From NCBI GenBank assembly GCA_934294965.1, contig CAKRAM010000106.1:1-21876 (forward strand): 21,876 nt of DNA, in the 5' to 3' direction. Source of the DNA: an uncultured Clostridia bacterium (GTDB taxonomy: Bacteria; Bacillota; Clostridia; Christensenellales; CAG-314). The notes under the pieces were generated by a model, which searched no databases, was not told the origin of the DNA, and worked only from the letters and a program-made list of their open reading frames with translations. How positions within the stretch are numbered: position 1 is the stretch's first letter; the number at the start of each line of letters is the position of its first letter. The translations under genes and the position numbers were made by a program. Of this stretch, positions 15,363 to 21,876 are shown piece after piece.

Positions 15363-15839
15363 TTATTCCTCTTTCCAGAGGGCGCAAAGCACCACGTTGA
15401 CGACTTGGGCAATCATTCCGAGTGCCGAAATTGCCAAAAAGATGCTAAATATTGCAATATTGGACGATCTGTATGTGCTGCTTACGTATTCGATCGCAAA
15501 AAAGTTCAACGCTTTATTGACGGACGATTGGTCGTCGTAAACGTCGGAAGCGTTGGCAAGCGTTGTGAGGTAAAACAAAAAGAAAAACGCAACGAGAAAC
15601 AAAATTGCCAAACCGAGGGCAATCAGCTTAAACGTCAACATTTTTTTGGGTTCGTCGCGGAATTTGGACGAAAACATAAAAAAGATGCTGCTGCCAAGAC
15701 CGGTTATGATCAAAATGATCAAATACAACGAGCCGATTTTCAAAACCAAATCGCCCACGAGTGCAAAAATAAGCACCGCCGTTGCGATAATCAATCCGCC
15801 CAAGGCAAATGTGATATTTTTGATAAGATTCTTGTTCAT
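15363..15839 (-). CDS. Small four-helix membrane protein, unknown function
   Basis: A 158-residue protein not recognised as a known family. Four hydrophobic segments are visible, roughly at residues 9-28, 33-56, 69-92 and 127-152. There is a short basic cytoplasmic-type loop after the second, and an Asp/Ser-rich loop of about 30 residues between the third and fourth. ATG 15839 has GGAGG five bases upstream. It lies 36 bases after the RDD protein gene and is probably co-transcribed with it. The two may form one membrane complex, but nothing in the sequence names a substrate. Confidence 0.75.
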   Translation of the reverse strand: MNKNLIKNITFALGGLIIATAVLIFALVGDLVLKIGSLYLIILIITGLGSSIFFMFSSKFRDEPKKMLTFKLIALGLAILFLVAFFFLFYLTTLANASDVYDDQSSVNKALNFFAIEYVSSTYRSSNIAIFSIFLAISALGMIAQVVNVVLCALWKEE

Positions 15840-15875
15840 ATTGTCCTCCGAAAAGGTAATTGTTATTTGTAAAAA

Positions 15876-16706
15876 CTATTTTTTCGTGTTCTTCCGTTGC
15901 AGCAAATCCGCGCCGATTTCTCCCTCTTCGGAGTTTTGCTGTTCGGCGTTGCGCTTTTGGCTAAGCAGTACCGACGGATTTGCTTCGGCTTCGACCTGCA
16001 GGCGATGTTGTTGCTCGATGTAGTCCAATTTTTCGTCGTAGGAATCGAATATCAATTGGGTTGCCATGTCCACCGCAACCGTGGTGGAAATCGCGTCGTG
16101 AATAAACGAAAACGTTTTTGACGCAAAAAACAAAATTATTTGAAAAACCGTAAGCGCAATCAGCACCAAAAACGGAACAGGGCCGACGCTCATAAAAAAC
16201 GTAACCATCAAAATTATTATAGGAACCATCGTTTCGATGGTATATTTGCCCAAAATGGTGCGGGCAAACAATCCGAAGGTGGAAATCTTTACGCCGGTGG
16301 TGTGCATCACACCTATACCGAAAACTTTTTTCCCCACAGTTCGTCCGTTTTTGAAAACCAGCAGCGGCAACAAAAACTCCATAACGAAGTAGGCGAAAAA
16401 AAAGCTCAACGAAACGATAAGCAGAATAAGATTGAACCAGTTTTCCAACGCGCCTTCGTACTTTGCGTACGTAGCCTTTTGTTCGTCGGTTAGGGACTTG
16501 TAGGATTTCATATCCAAATGGTCCATATCTATTCCCGCTTCAATGCATTCTCGCTTTGTTTCGTCAAGCTTGTCGTTGTATTTTCCAAAATCGATAATAA
16601 CGGACATCAAAGCCGCCACGCCGGTAGCAAAAATCACCAACAAGATAAAATCCAGCAAAAATGCCGAAAATCTTTTAAGCAAAGGTGCTTTTTGAATATC
16701 AGTCAT
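15876..16706 (-). CDS. RDD family membrane protein
   Basis: A 276-residue membrane protein with the RDD signature: R12 and D19 in the first helix (KRFSAFLLD), GRTVGKKVFGI (121-131) and HD at 203-204. Residues 43-90 form a charged insertion between the first two helices, and a hydrophilic, Glu/Gln-rich tail follows residue 220. RDD proteins are poorly understood; some are linked to ion or sodium transport or act with other membrane proteins. ATG 16706 is chosen although GGAGG is 11 bases upstream, because translation from here begins just before the first RDD helix. The longer open frame (to 16850) runs through the promoter region. Confidence 0.85.
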   Translation of the reverse strand: MTDIQKAPLLKRFSAFLLDFILLVIFATGVAALMSVIIDFGKYNDKLDETKRECIEAGIDMDHLDMKSYKSLTDEQKATYAKYEGALENWFNLILLIVSLSFFFAYFVMEFLLPLLVFKNGRTVGKKVFGIGVMHTTGVKISTFGLFARTILGKYTIETMVPIIILMVTFFMSVGPVPFLVLIALTVFQIILFFASKTFSFIHDAISTTVAVDMATQLIFDSYDEKLDYIEQQHRLQVEAEANPSVLLSQKRNAEQQNSEEGEIGADLLQRKNTKK

Positions 16707-16795
16707 AGGGCTGCAGACCTCCGAATGAGTCGCAAACGACGCAATGTCAAACAAATTTCTCAAAATGCGCGCCGATTCCGAATCGTATACGAAAA

Positions 16796-16837
16796 ATAGT
16801 ATCACAATTCGCAATTTTGCGCAATAAGAAAATTGTG
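16796..16837 (-). promoter_or_regulatory. Candidate promoter with nested palindrome for the RDD gene
   Basis: On minus, TACTAT (16796-16801) preceded by TGA looks like an extended -10 box; the -35 region is weak. Immediately upstream a nested inverted repeat covers it: CACAATT/AATTGTG (16803-16809, 16831-16837) around the perfect palindrome CGCAATTTTGCG (16810-16821). This could be an operator for a dimeric regulator. Confidence 0.4.
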
Positions 16838-17290
16838 CGAGCGACAACAAAAAATGTTCGCAACTACTGTAATTGCTTATGAGTAGAGTATGTATATAAC
16901 GATTTACTCGGCAAAATACGCAATTTTGTATATTATACTATATAAAATTATTTTTTTCAAGTACCACAAAAAAAATATGTGCGGAAAATCGCGACAAATA
17001 TTTCGCTTTTGATTGCACTTCTCGGCAATAACGGCTAGATGAAAAATCCGAGTGTATTCCGCACGGAAAAAGAGAGCGGAAAACGGGACGATTTTCCGCC
17101 CGCAGCGGCAATTTTGGCGTGTTTTGGCACAAAAAGAGCCAAGGACTTTGCAAAGCAAGGCGTTATTAGGCGTAACTATGCGGTTTTTCGGCATTTTGCA
17201 ACGGTTTACAAATAAGCGCAAAGCGTGTTATAATAAACAAAACGATCTCGGCAGTCGAAAGACAAAAAACGCCCTCGGGAGAAAAATAAC
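16838..17290. other. Divergent intergenic region
   Basis: About 450 bases between the minus block and the 5'-nucleotidase gene. It is AT-rich at 16920-16965. It contains the plus promoter near 17205-17235. I see no gene, RNA gene or strong terminator; the short open frames lack ribosome sites. Confidence 0.5.
17205..17235 (+). promoter_or_regulatory. Probable SigA promoter for the 5'-nucleotidase gene
   Basis: TATAAT at 17230-17235 is exact. TTTACA at 17205-17210 gives a 19-base spacer, or TTACAA (17206-17211) an 18-base spacer. The leader to the ATG is about 50 bases. Confidence 0.6.
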
Positions 17291-19504
17291 ATGTCTAACA
17301 AAAAAAGACTGAACGCAATATTGCTTGCCGCAATTTTGGCACTCGTTTGCTTGACGGCAGTGGCGTGCGATTCCTTGACGAATTGTACAGATATTTGCCC
17401 CATATGCCTCGGTTGCCGCAGGGCGACGTGTTTCAAGCATGTGCAAAAATGCGGCGGACACGTCGGCGACGGCGAAACTTGCACGGATTTGTGCGAAGTA
17501 TGCGGCGCATGCAAGGATTTGACCTGTTTGCAGCACGACAAAAAGTGTCAAGGGCATCAAAGTCAAACCGATTGCACGGACCTTTGCTCCGTTTGCGGCA
17601 AGTGCAAAAATCCCGATTGCTTGCAACATTCGGAAAAATGCGGCGGACACACCTCGCAATGCACAAATATTTGTCCGACTTGCGGCTTGTGCTTGGATGC
17701 ATTTTGCAAAAATCACACCGACAAATGCAAAGGGCATTCTTCTTCGGAAGGCAGCAACGGCAAAGTTGATTTTTATGCGATAAACGATTTCCACGGCGAA
17801 GTTGACAAATTTTCTCAATTTGCCGAATATCTTTCAAATCGCAACGACGGCAACACACTTTTAATCAACAGCGGTGATATGTTCCAAGGCTCCATGCAGT
17901 CCAACTCCAACAGTGGAAAATTGCTTGCCGCCTGTATGGATGAAGTGGGCTTTGCCAGCCTCACGATAGGTAATCACGAATTTGACTGGGGATTGGACAA
18001 ACTTATCGAACTCAAAAACAACTCCGAAACGCCGTTTTTGGGCGCAAACATCTACAAGTGGAACGCTGCCAAAAAAACTTGGGGAGATTTTGCCGACGAC
18101 GTTGCGCAAAAATACGTCGTTCGTCAGTTGGATAACGGCTTGCGCGTTGGCATTATCGGCGTGATAGGCAAAAAACAAATAACGTCAATTTCTTCACGTA
18201 TGGTGCAAAATATCGGTTTCAAAGATCCTGCCGAAGTTATTCCCGATTTGGCAAGAGAATTGCGGGAAAAGCAGCAGTGCAACGTGGTAGTCGTTTCCGC
18301 TCATGCCGATCAAGACGACTTTTTGTACAAATCGTCCTTTGACGTAACTCAATATGCCGACGCGGTGTTTTGCGCACACTCCCATCAAGAAGAAACTACG
18401 GTCAAAAACGGAGTTGTGTTCATTCAAGGCGGCAGCAACGGAAGATTCGTTTCTCACGTAAAACTTCAAGTTGAGGACGGTAAAGTTTCGTTGAAAACCT
18501 ATTCCAACGAAAGTTACAGTAGCTCGTGGGGAGTCAACAAGGCGGTACAATCGCTCATCGACAACGCGAACGACAAAATAAAAATCGAAGCCGAGCAACA
18601 ACTTGCTCGTTTGGACGGAACTTTGAACTATAACTACGGAGTAGGCAGGTTGGCTTGCCACGCGATTGCCGCCTATTGCAATCAAATCGGCACAAAAGTG
18701 GATTTGACAATGTGCAATCAGGGCAGGGCGGAACTTAAAGGCGGAATCGTCACGTACAGCGATTTGTACGAATCGCTTCCGTTCGACAACCCCGTCTATG
18801 TGGCGCGCGTTTCCGGCGCGGACATTTTGAACGAGGTTAGCTACGTCAGTTTTTGGCGCAATACCGAACAGCCGATAGAACGCGATAAATACTACACGGT
18901 GGCGATTATCGACTATATTTTGCTTCACCAAAACACGGAGCGCGATTACGACTATTTTCCGTCGGCAACCCGTGGCGAGGGTACTTTCGGTGAGCCATTG
19001 CAAAAAGAAGGAGTGGAAAACTACAATTATCGTCTTATTGTAAAGGACTTTTTGCTCAAACAAGGCTCGATAGCCGCAGCAAACTACAACAAAGAGTCGA
19101 GTTTTACCGATTCCTCGCTGCTTTCCTCGACGGTAAATTTGGACGAATCGCAACTGAGCAAGCCGGACTTTCCGCAGGTCGAAAACGACGGCACGGAAAG
19201 CAACCCGTACACGGTTAAAGACGCAGTGGCGTTGGCAAAGACAGGCGCGGAATACAAAGACGTTTACGTGACGGGTACGTTTTTGGCGGGAGAGACTTTG
19301 TCCTATAATGCCACTTACGGAAACTACACGTTTACCCTGTACTACACAAAGGACAACTATCTAATTTCGCTGTATTGCTACGGCATAAACCTTTCGGAGG
19401 AAACGCTGAATAAACTGAAAAGCGGGGAGAACGTCACGATTACGATTTTCACTACGCTAAAGTTGTACAAAGACGCCCCGGAAGCATATTTGGGGAACGC
19501 GTAA
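17291..19504 (+). CDS. Lipoprotein 5'-nucleotidase with four Cys/His repeats and OB fold
   Basis: A 737-residue surface lipoprotein (lipobox TAVAC, Cys26). Residues 32-149 hold four tandem repeats, each C-x3-C-x2-C-x2-C-x4-C-x2-H-x3-C-x2-H, with all eight Cys/His at identical spacing: a probable metal-binding array. The calcineurin-like metallophosphatase domain (about 158-400) has NDFHGE (165-170), NSGDMFQG (193-200), GNHEFDWG (227-234), AHAD (337-340) and AHSH (362-365). The 5'-nucleotidase C-terminal domain (about 440-600) has NQGRAEL and LPFDN (496-500). Residues 632-737 form an OB-like domain. The family releases phosphate from extracellular nucleotides or cyclic nucleotides. GGGAG lies nine bases before ATG 17291. 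It resembles the C-terminal half of YhcR, plus the novel N-terminal repeats. Confidence 0.9.
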   Translation: MSNKKRLNAILLAAILALVCLTAVACDSLTNCTDICPICLGCRRATCFKHVQKCGGHVGDGETCTDLCEVCGACKDLTCLQHDKKCQGHQSQTDCTDLCSVCGKCKNPDCLQHSEKCGGHTSQCTNICPTCGLCLDAFCKNHTDKCKGHSSSEGSNGKVDFYAINDFHGEVDKFSQFAEYLSNRNDGNTLLINSGDMFQGSMQSNSNSGKLLAACMDEVGFASLTIGNHEFDWGLDKLIELKNNSETPFLGANIYKWNAAKKTWGDFADDVAQKYVVRQLDNGLRVGIIGVIGKKQITSISSRMVQNIGFKDPAEVIPDLARELREKQQCNVVVVSAHADQDDFLYKSSFDVTQYADAVFCAHSHQEETTVKNGVVFIQGGSNGRFVSHVKLQVEDGKVSLKTYSNESYSSSWGVNKAVQSLIDNANDKIKIEAEQQLARLDGTLNYNYGVGRLACHAIAAYCNQIGTKVDLTMCNQGRAELKGGIVTYSDLYESLPFDNPVYVARVSGADILNEVSYVSFWRNTEQPIERDKYYTVAIIDYILLHQNTERDYDYFPSATRGEGTFGEPLQKEGVENYNYRLIVKDFLLKQGSIAAANYNKESSFTDSSLLSSTVNLDESQLSKPDFPQVENDGTESNPYTVKDAVALAKTGAEYKDVYVTGTFLAGETLSYNATYGNYTFTLYYTKDNYLISLYCYGINLSEETLNKLKSGENVTITIFTTLKLYKDAPEAYLGNA

Positions 19505-19520
19505 AAGCAAAATAACTAAC

Positions 19521-19559
19521 ACCGTTGTCGGGCAAACGCCCGGCAGCGGTTATTTTTTT
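19521..19559 (+). terminator. Strong intrinsic terminator
   Basis: A 13-bp stem (19521-19533 with 19538-19550, two G-T pairs, loop AAAC) is followed by TATTTTTTT. It lies 16 bases after the 5'-nucleotidase stop. A smaller back-up hairpin, AAAACC-TGC-GGTTTT with a T tract, sits at 19572-19588. Confidence 0.92.
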
Positions 19560-19599
19560 GTCGTTTTGCTCAAAACCTGCGGTTTTTTGTTCGTAAGTA

Positions 19600-19628
19600 T
19601 TGAATTTTGCTCCGCGATAATGTAATAT
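19600..19628 (+). promoter_or_regulatory. Probable SigA promoter for the MFS gene
   Basis: TTGAAT (19600-19605), 17-base spacer, TAATAT (19623-19628). It lies between the terminator and the transporter gene and leaves a leader of about 45 bases. Confidence 0.55.
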
Positions 19629-19680
19629 GTTAGGGTATGGTGCGGATAATTGCCGCATTTAGAAGGGTATGGAGGTTGGC

Positions 19681-21090
19681 GTGAACGAATCTAAACTGGA
19701 AAAACGCCGTCGGCGTGAACAAAAACAACTTTTTAGTCTAAACAGGCAAAAGGAAAAGGGCAAATACAAAGGGTATTTTGCGGTTTTGTTGGTAATCATC
19801 GTTTTGGTTGACCTGTTGGACAACTTTACCACAAGCGTAAACGCCAACGTAACAAGTTGCTTCATTAACGAATTTTTTGTAAACGGGCAGTTGTTTGGCA
19901 AAAGTTACACCTATGAAGAAGGGCTTGCGCTCAACAACACAATCGGTTTGCTGGGCTACGTCATCGCAATGCTCACCCCGTTTTACAAGGCTCTGGCGGA
20001 TAAGTGGGGACGTAAGCCGTTGTTTGTGATATCCACGCTGGGTATGGCAACGGGGCTTATGCTTATTTATACCTGCACATCCTACGTGATGTTTCTAATC
20101 GGCACGTTTACGATTAACTTCTTTTTGAGCCACGACGTGCAAATAATCTACGTTTTGGAGGAAGCTCCCTCACAAAAGCGCGCCAGAGTGTACTCCGCAC
20201 TTAAAGGTATCGGTGCAATGGGTGCGTTTTTTATCCCCCTTTTGCGCGCTACCATGATGCACAACGACGAAACTTTGTGGCGTAACGTGTATTTGGTCCC
20301 GGCAATTTGCGGATTTATAATTTCGCTTGCAGTGTTGGTTTTTGCCAAGGAAACGGATGTGTTCATCGACGAACGCTCGGCACTTTTGGCAAGACCGCTG
20401 GAAGAACGTCTCGCCGAAGAAGCGGAACACAAAAAACAAAAGAAAGCGCACTCCGAAAAGGGCGGCGTTATCAACGCGATAAAGTACATTTTTCAACACA
20501 AAGATTTGCGCACGTTGGTTATCATAAAAACGATATTCGATGCGGCGATAATAGCAATGACAATGTACGAGCCGATGATGACCGAAGGTGGAATGAGTAC
20601 CGAAAATATCACCAAAGCAATGTTTCTCTATCCGGTAATTTACGGCGTATCGGTGTTTATCAGCGGATTTTTTGCCGACAAAATCGGGCGCAAAACCACT
20701 GTTGCAATTTTCGGCTCGCTGTGTTTGGCGGCGTTTGTGGTGTTTATCATTGCAATAAACAGCGGTTGGAATCCGTATTTGGTGGGGATTGCCTACGGAT
20801 TGTATATCGGCGGTTATTGGATCGGGCGTGACTATATGGAAATCATCTCTACCGAAATGGTTCCTACGGAAATCCGCGCGTCCATCGTCGGCGCGGTGGG
20901 CTTGCTGGTGTACGTGGGCATGGCTGTCGGCTTTGTTTTTGTCAACGTCGGCATATTGTTTGCCCCCATTTGGTTGGTATGTTTAATTTTTTCCGCCCCC
21001 TGCGTGGGCGTTGCCGTGGTGCTGCTGATGCTGAAAGTTAAGGAAACAAAAGGCACTGACTACGAAAAAATCGGTGCAGAACAGGAATAA
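19681..21090 (+). CDS. Major facilitator superfamily transporter
   Basis: A 469-residue membrane protein with about 12 predicted helices. The MFS motif A appears after helix 2 (DKWGRKP, 107-113) and again in the second half (DKIGRK). A long charged central loop (about residues 235-270, rich in Glu, Lys and Ala) joins the two halves. The cytoplasmic N terminus is very basic (KLEKRRRREQK). GTG 19681 is preferred because GGAGG lies five bases upstream; the ATG at 19669 would place its ribosome site too close. It lies alone between two terminators. The motif pattern suggests a sugar or organic-acid porter-like member, but the substrate is not identifiable. A link to nucleoside uptake from the neighbouring nucleotidase is only positional. 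Confidence 0.88.
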   Translation: MNESKLEKRRRREQKQLFSLNRQKEKGKYKGYFAVLLVIIVLVDLLDNFTTSVNANVTSCFINEFFVNGQLFGKSYTYEEGLALNNTIGLLGYVIAMLTPFYKALADKWGRKPLFVISTLGMATGLMLIYTCTSYVMFLIGTFTINFFLSHDVQIIYVLEEAPSQKRARVYSALKGIGAMGAFFIPLLRATMMHNDETLWRNVYLVPAICGFIISLAVLVFAKETDVFIDERSALLARPLEERLAEEAEHKKQKKAHSEKGGVINAIKYIFQHKDLRTLVIIKTIFDAAIIAMTMYEPMMTEGGMSTENITKAMFLYPVIYGVSVFISGFFADKIGRKTTVAIFGSLCLAAFVVFIIAINSGWNPYLVGIAYGLYIGGYWIGRDYMEIISTEMVPTEIRASIVGAVGLLVYVGMAVGFVFVNVGILFAPIWLVCLIFSAPCVGVAVVLLMLKVKETKGTDYEKIGAEQE

Positions 21091-21315
21091 TGGTTTTCGT
21101 CGGAGGTTCCGCCGCTTATCACCGACTTTTTGCGGCAAAGGATTTGCCGAGTTAAACGCTCAATAGCACGTCTAATGTAAATGTCGTTTGCTTACAACAA
21201 TCGTCCCGACAAGTGATGACTGATTTCCTGTAAAAAGGCATTGCAGAGAAAAGGACTCAAAAGTCGCCTTTGGGGTAAGTAGTGATAGAAAACGGAACGC
21301 TTAAACAAAAAAAAT
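21091..21315 (+). other. Structured intergenic region, possible small RNA
   Basis: After the MFS stop, GTCGG/CCGAC with a T tract (about 21099-21131) may be a weak terminator. A 7-bp perfect hairpin CGGCAAA-GGA-TTTGCCG lies at 21133-21149. Near 21235-21275 an AAAGGC/GCCTTT stem encloses GACT-CAAA-AGTC. The stretch ends in a good terminator at 21316. There is no ribosome site or convincing protein. No matching promoter was found and I recognise no RNA family. Confidence 0.35.
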
Positions 21316-21352
21316 AATCGTCTTGACGAAACGCTCGTAAAGGCGATTTTTT
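21316..21352 (+). terminator. Intrinsic terminator
   Basis: A 9-bp stem AATCGTCTT/AAGGCGATT (21316-21324 with 21340-21348, one G-T pair, 15-base loop) is followed by TTTT and preceded by an A tract. It is about 230 bases after the MFS gene and could end either that mRNA or an independent RNA. Confidence 0.65.
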
Positions 21353-21406
21353 ATCTTAATCGTGAAAGTCAGGCAACGGATTGCAACAAAAAATGTTCAA
21401 AAATGC

Positions 21407-21442
21407 AAAAAAAACGGCATTTTGCATTGCAAAACACCGTTT
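21407..21442 (-). terminator. Intrinsic terminator of tRNA-Thr
   Basis: Read on minus, AAACGGTGTTTTGC pairs with GCAAAATGCCGTTT (two G-T pairs, three-base loop) and runs into eight T. It begins two bases after the encoded CCA of the tRNA. Confidence 0.88.
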
Positions 21443-21443
21443 A

Positions 21444-21519
21444 TGGAGCTGATGACGGGATTCGGACCCGTGACCTCCGCCTTACCAAGGCGGTGCGCTA
21501 CCTGCTGTGCCACATCAGC
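21444..21519 (-). tRNA. tRNA-Thr (anticodon GGT)
   Basis: On minus, a complete cloverleaf: acceptor GCTGATG/CATCAGC, anticodon stem CCGCC/GGCGG with loop TTGGTAA giving GGT, T stem ACGGG/CCCGT with loop TCCGAAT, discriminator T and encoded CCA. The T loop reads TCC where TTC is usual. Confidence 0.95.
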
Positions 21520-21540
21520 GATTTATCCAAAAGCTAACTC

Positions 21541-21569
21541 ATTATATATGTTTTTGTTCGCATTGTCAA
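21541..21569 (-). promoter_or_regulatory. Consensus SigA promoter of tRNA-Thr
   Basis: On minus, an exact TTGACA (21564-21569), 17-base spacer and exact TATAAT (21541-21546), 21 bases before the tRNA 5' end. Confidence 0.88.
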
Positions 21570-21691
21570 CGAAAAAATTCATTTTGCCCAAAATTTTTGT
21601 ATTTGCACCGTTGTGTCCCGTCCTAACGCGTCTAGTTGGCGCAAAATCATGCGTGCGAGGTATAAATATTGACCAAATTGCATAAAATGTG

Positions 21692-21720
21692 TTGACAAAG
21701 GCGACAGGTTGGTGTATCAT
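21692..21720 (+). promoter_or_regulatory. SigA promoter of tRNA-fMet
   Basis: TTGACA (21692-21697), 17-base spacer, TATCAT (21715-21720). The expected start near 21727 lies about 23 bases before the mature tRNA. It diverges from the tRNA-Thr promoter; the 120 bases between them show no gene. Confidence 0.82.
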
Positions 21721-21749
21721 ATATGAGCATCAAAACCGATGCCTAATAT

Positions 21750-21827
21750 CGCGGGGTAGAGCAGCCTGGTAGCTCATCGGGCTCATAACCCGAAGGTCGT
21801 GTGGTTCAAATCCCGCCCCCGCAACCA
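21750..21827 (+). tRNA. Initiator tRNA-fMet (anticodon CAT)
   Basis: The anticodon loop CTCATAA gives CAT. The anticodon stem TCGGG/CCCGA ends in three G-C pairs, and positions 1 and 72 form a C-A mismatch; both features define initiator tRNA. CCA is encoded. The gene is 78 bases rather than the usual 77 because the 5' side of the T stem has six bases (GTGTGG) against five (CCCGC), leaving one T bulged. Confidence 0.93.
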
Positions 21828-21876
21828 ATGTGTCCGTACAATTTAGAAACACGGGCAAAAACCCCGGAAACCGCAT

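Noticed and set aside
16707..16850. A longer N terminus for the RDD protein
   Set aside because: The added 48 residues have no ribosome site, run through promoter-like and palindromic DNA, and precede the first RDD helix without family support.
1..21876. Prophage, insertion sequence or integron
   Set aside because: No transposase, integrase, phage structural gene or attachment-site duplication is visible next to the tRNAs.

Overview
The window looks like chromosome from an uncultured low-GC Gram-positive bacterium, most likely a gut Clostridia-type Firmicute. This is inferred from AGGAGG-type ribosome sites, SigA-like promoters (two exact TTGACA-N17-TATAAT), abundant lipobox lipoproteins, a CUT1 sugar-type ABC transporter, NrnA-type DHH proteins, tRNAs with encoded CCA and no outer-membrane genes. 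No taxonomic marker gene is present, so the assignment stays general.

Layout. (1) 33-2323, plus: a GGDEF-receiver-HD-GYP cyclic-di-GMP protein and a small HPt phosphotransfer protein. A terminator shared with a minus-strand tRNA-Pro(GGG) closes this unit. (2) 2629-5391, plus: a consensus promoter drives two tandem NrnA-like DHH phosphoesterases and surE, overlapping by ATGA. (3) 5392-6532: 1.1 kb without a credible gene, packed with short hairpins, a CHVERSE-type inverted repeat and a 93-bp direct repeat. (4) 6533-16706, minus: a continuous same-strand block read right to left. It holds an RDD membrane protein, a four-helix membrane protein, an ABC ATPase, two permeases, a substrate-binding lipoprotein, a staphylococcal-nuclease-like lipoprotein with OB folds, and a large lipoprotein with a duplicated module. 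(5) 17291-21090, plus: a lipoprotein 5'-nucleotidase carrying four Cys/His repeats, a strong terminator, then an MFS transporter. (6) 21091-21876: a structured intergenic region, tRNA-Thr(GGT) on minus and initiator tRNA-fMet on plus, from divergent promoters.

How the genes may work together (inference). Extracellular nucleic acid breakdown recurs: a secreted SNase-like protein, a secreted 5'-nucleotidase, and OB-fold modules on three lipoproteins. Together these resemble the domains of Bacillus YhcR split over separate genes. Inside the cell, NrnA-like enzymes (short oligonucleotides, pGpG, pAp) and SurE (nucleotides) could complete nucleotide turnover. The HD-GYP protein upstream would make the pGpG that NrnA-type enzymes remove. 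The transported substrate of the ABC system cannot be read from sequence.

The best candidates for something undescribed are the invariant 6-Cys/2-His repeat array on the 5'-nucleotidase, the hairpin-dense intergenic block, the duplicated-module lipoprotein, and an initiator tRNA with one extra base in its T stem.
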